From Vicinamibacteria bacterium (GTDB lineage Bacteria > Acidobacteriota > Vicinamibacteria > Vicinamibacterales > UBA2999): 42,658 nt of DNA. Where the stretch lies: assembly GCA_025938035.1 (NCBI GenBank), contig JAICQE010000012.1, forward strand, positions 1-42,658, written 5' to 3'. The translations under genes were made by a program, and so were the position numbers. The notes beneath the pieces are model-generated. The model was not told the origin of the DNA and did not search any database. It worked only from the letters and a program-made list of their open reading frames with translations. Shown piece after piece: positions 42,205 to 42,658 of this stretch (position 1 is its first letter; the number at the start of each line of letters is the position of its first letter).

Positions 42205-42658
42205 TCACAGCCGACGGGCTATCCCCGCAATAGCCTCGTAACGCTCCCCCAGCGTCGTTTGCAGCGTGGCGAGATCGTCAACGTGCAGTGCGACGTACGA
42301 GCCGGGCTGCAGGCGCGTGAAGACGCGGCGCGCCAGCTCGAGATGCTGCGGCGAGAACGAGCCGGGGTTGGAATAGAAGGACAGCGACTTGACCCCGTAG
42401 AACGGCGGCAGGTACGAGAGCCCGCCGTGCGTGCCGAGGAAGGCACGGGCGCGGGCGATGATCTGCGATTGGACGTCCAGGTTCGTCCGCGGCGACATCA
42501 GCGACGCCGCCGCGTGCACCCGGCCGCGCCGCGCGATGGGCAGATCCTGATGATCGTCGAGCTGCACCGCCGGACTCAGCACGACCACGTCGGTCGTTTC
42601 CGCAAGCGCGGTGACGAGATGCTCGACGAAGCGTCGGTTCGCCTCCGTATCCGGGAAG
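42205..42658 (-). CDS. Glycosyltransferase-like protein, C-terminal part (5' end beyond window)
   Basis: The frame is open to the right edge; about 150 C-terminal residues are present. 'FPDTEANRRFVEHLVTALAETTDVVVLSPAVQL', 'DVQSQIIARARAFLGTHGGLSYLPPFYGVKSLSFYSNPGSFSPQHLELARRVF' resembles the C-terminal donor-binding half of GT-B enzymes (or heptosyltransferase-like proteins), where 'THGG-x-S-x-L-x-P' lines the nucleotide-sugar pocket. No clear family assignment. With the PhyH-like gene it may belong to a surface-polysaccharide locus continuing to the right. Confidence 0.65.
   Translation of the reverse strand, partial: FPDTEANRRFVEHLVTALAETTDVVVLSPAVQLDDHQDLPIARRGRVHAAASLMSPRTNLDVQSQIIARARAFLGTHGGLSYLPPFYGVKSLSFYSNPGSFSPQHLELARRVFTRLQPGSYVALHVDDLATLQTTLGERYEAIAGIARRL

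Overview
This is a GC-rich stretch of a bacterial chromosome. Gene content (CE15, tannase and carboxylesterase enzymes, M28 and M1 peptidases, an ankyrin protein with an 'AREHGHRSW'-type N-terminus, an exported 'WGHPDLSGTWT' protein) and several families of short dispersed repeats suggest Acidobacteriota, possibly the Vicinamibacteria branch. That placement is inference; the window has no rRNA or other marker gene. I see no tRNA, rRNA, CRISPR array, transposase or prophage structural gene.

Left part (1-9770): the truncated N-terminal part of an NtrC-type sigma-54 response regulator; a methylcrotonyl-CoA carboxylase-type set in which biotin carboxylase and biotin carrier are split into two overlapping ORFs; a small unknown protein; a minus-strand pair of bacterioferritin and a PolX-like HhH+PHP protein without polymerase domain; an ATGA-coupled pair (RibD-C/DHFR-like reductase and a membrane-anchored protein with a kinase-like motif); and, divergently, a YjbQ-like protein with an extra C-terminal domain.

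Middle (10 kb-19.3 kb): an ankyrin protein; an exported M28 peptidase with a single-CxxCH exported protein; then a tight three-gene operon (bifunctional enoyl-CoA hydratase/3-hydroxyacyl-CoA dehydrogenase, feruloyl-CoA-synthetase-like ligase, amidohydrolase of the 4-hydroxyphenyl-beta-ketoacyl-CoA hydrolase type). These three would take a hydroxycinnamate to its CoA ester, hydrate and oxidise the side chain, and cleave the beta-ketoacyl-CoA.

Accessory island (19.3-23.1 kb): two inverted copies of a ~261-bp element with 21-bp terminal inverted repeats bracket a decayed HEAT-like ORF, followed by a four-unit zinc-knuckle protein, an apparently exported SAM methyltransferase and a small 'plasmid stabilization' type protein.

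Right part (23.2-42.7 kb): an M1 aminopeptidase lipoprotein; an esterase-rich stretch (two SGNH hydrolases, a tannase/feruloyl-esterase family protein, a CE15 glucuronoyl-esterase-like protein, a type-B carboxylesterase) consistent with release of aromatic acids from plant matter that the middle operon could consume; a coupled three-gene envelope operon (six-BACON lipoprotein, beta-barrel-like protein, Pro-rich single-pass protein with an 11-unit Glu-Pro-X tract); and at the right edge a PhyH-like oxygenase and a truncated glycosyltransferase-like gene.

Two patterns run through the window. Short palindromic repeats lie not only between genes but in frame inside genes (biotin carboxylase, the CoA ligase, signal-peptide regions). 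And many start codons without a Shine-Dalgarno sequence have a -10-like TANNNT hexamer only 6-9 nt upstream, suggesting leaderless transcripts.
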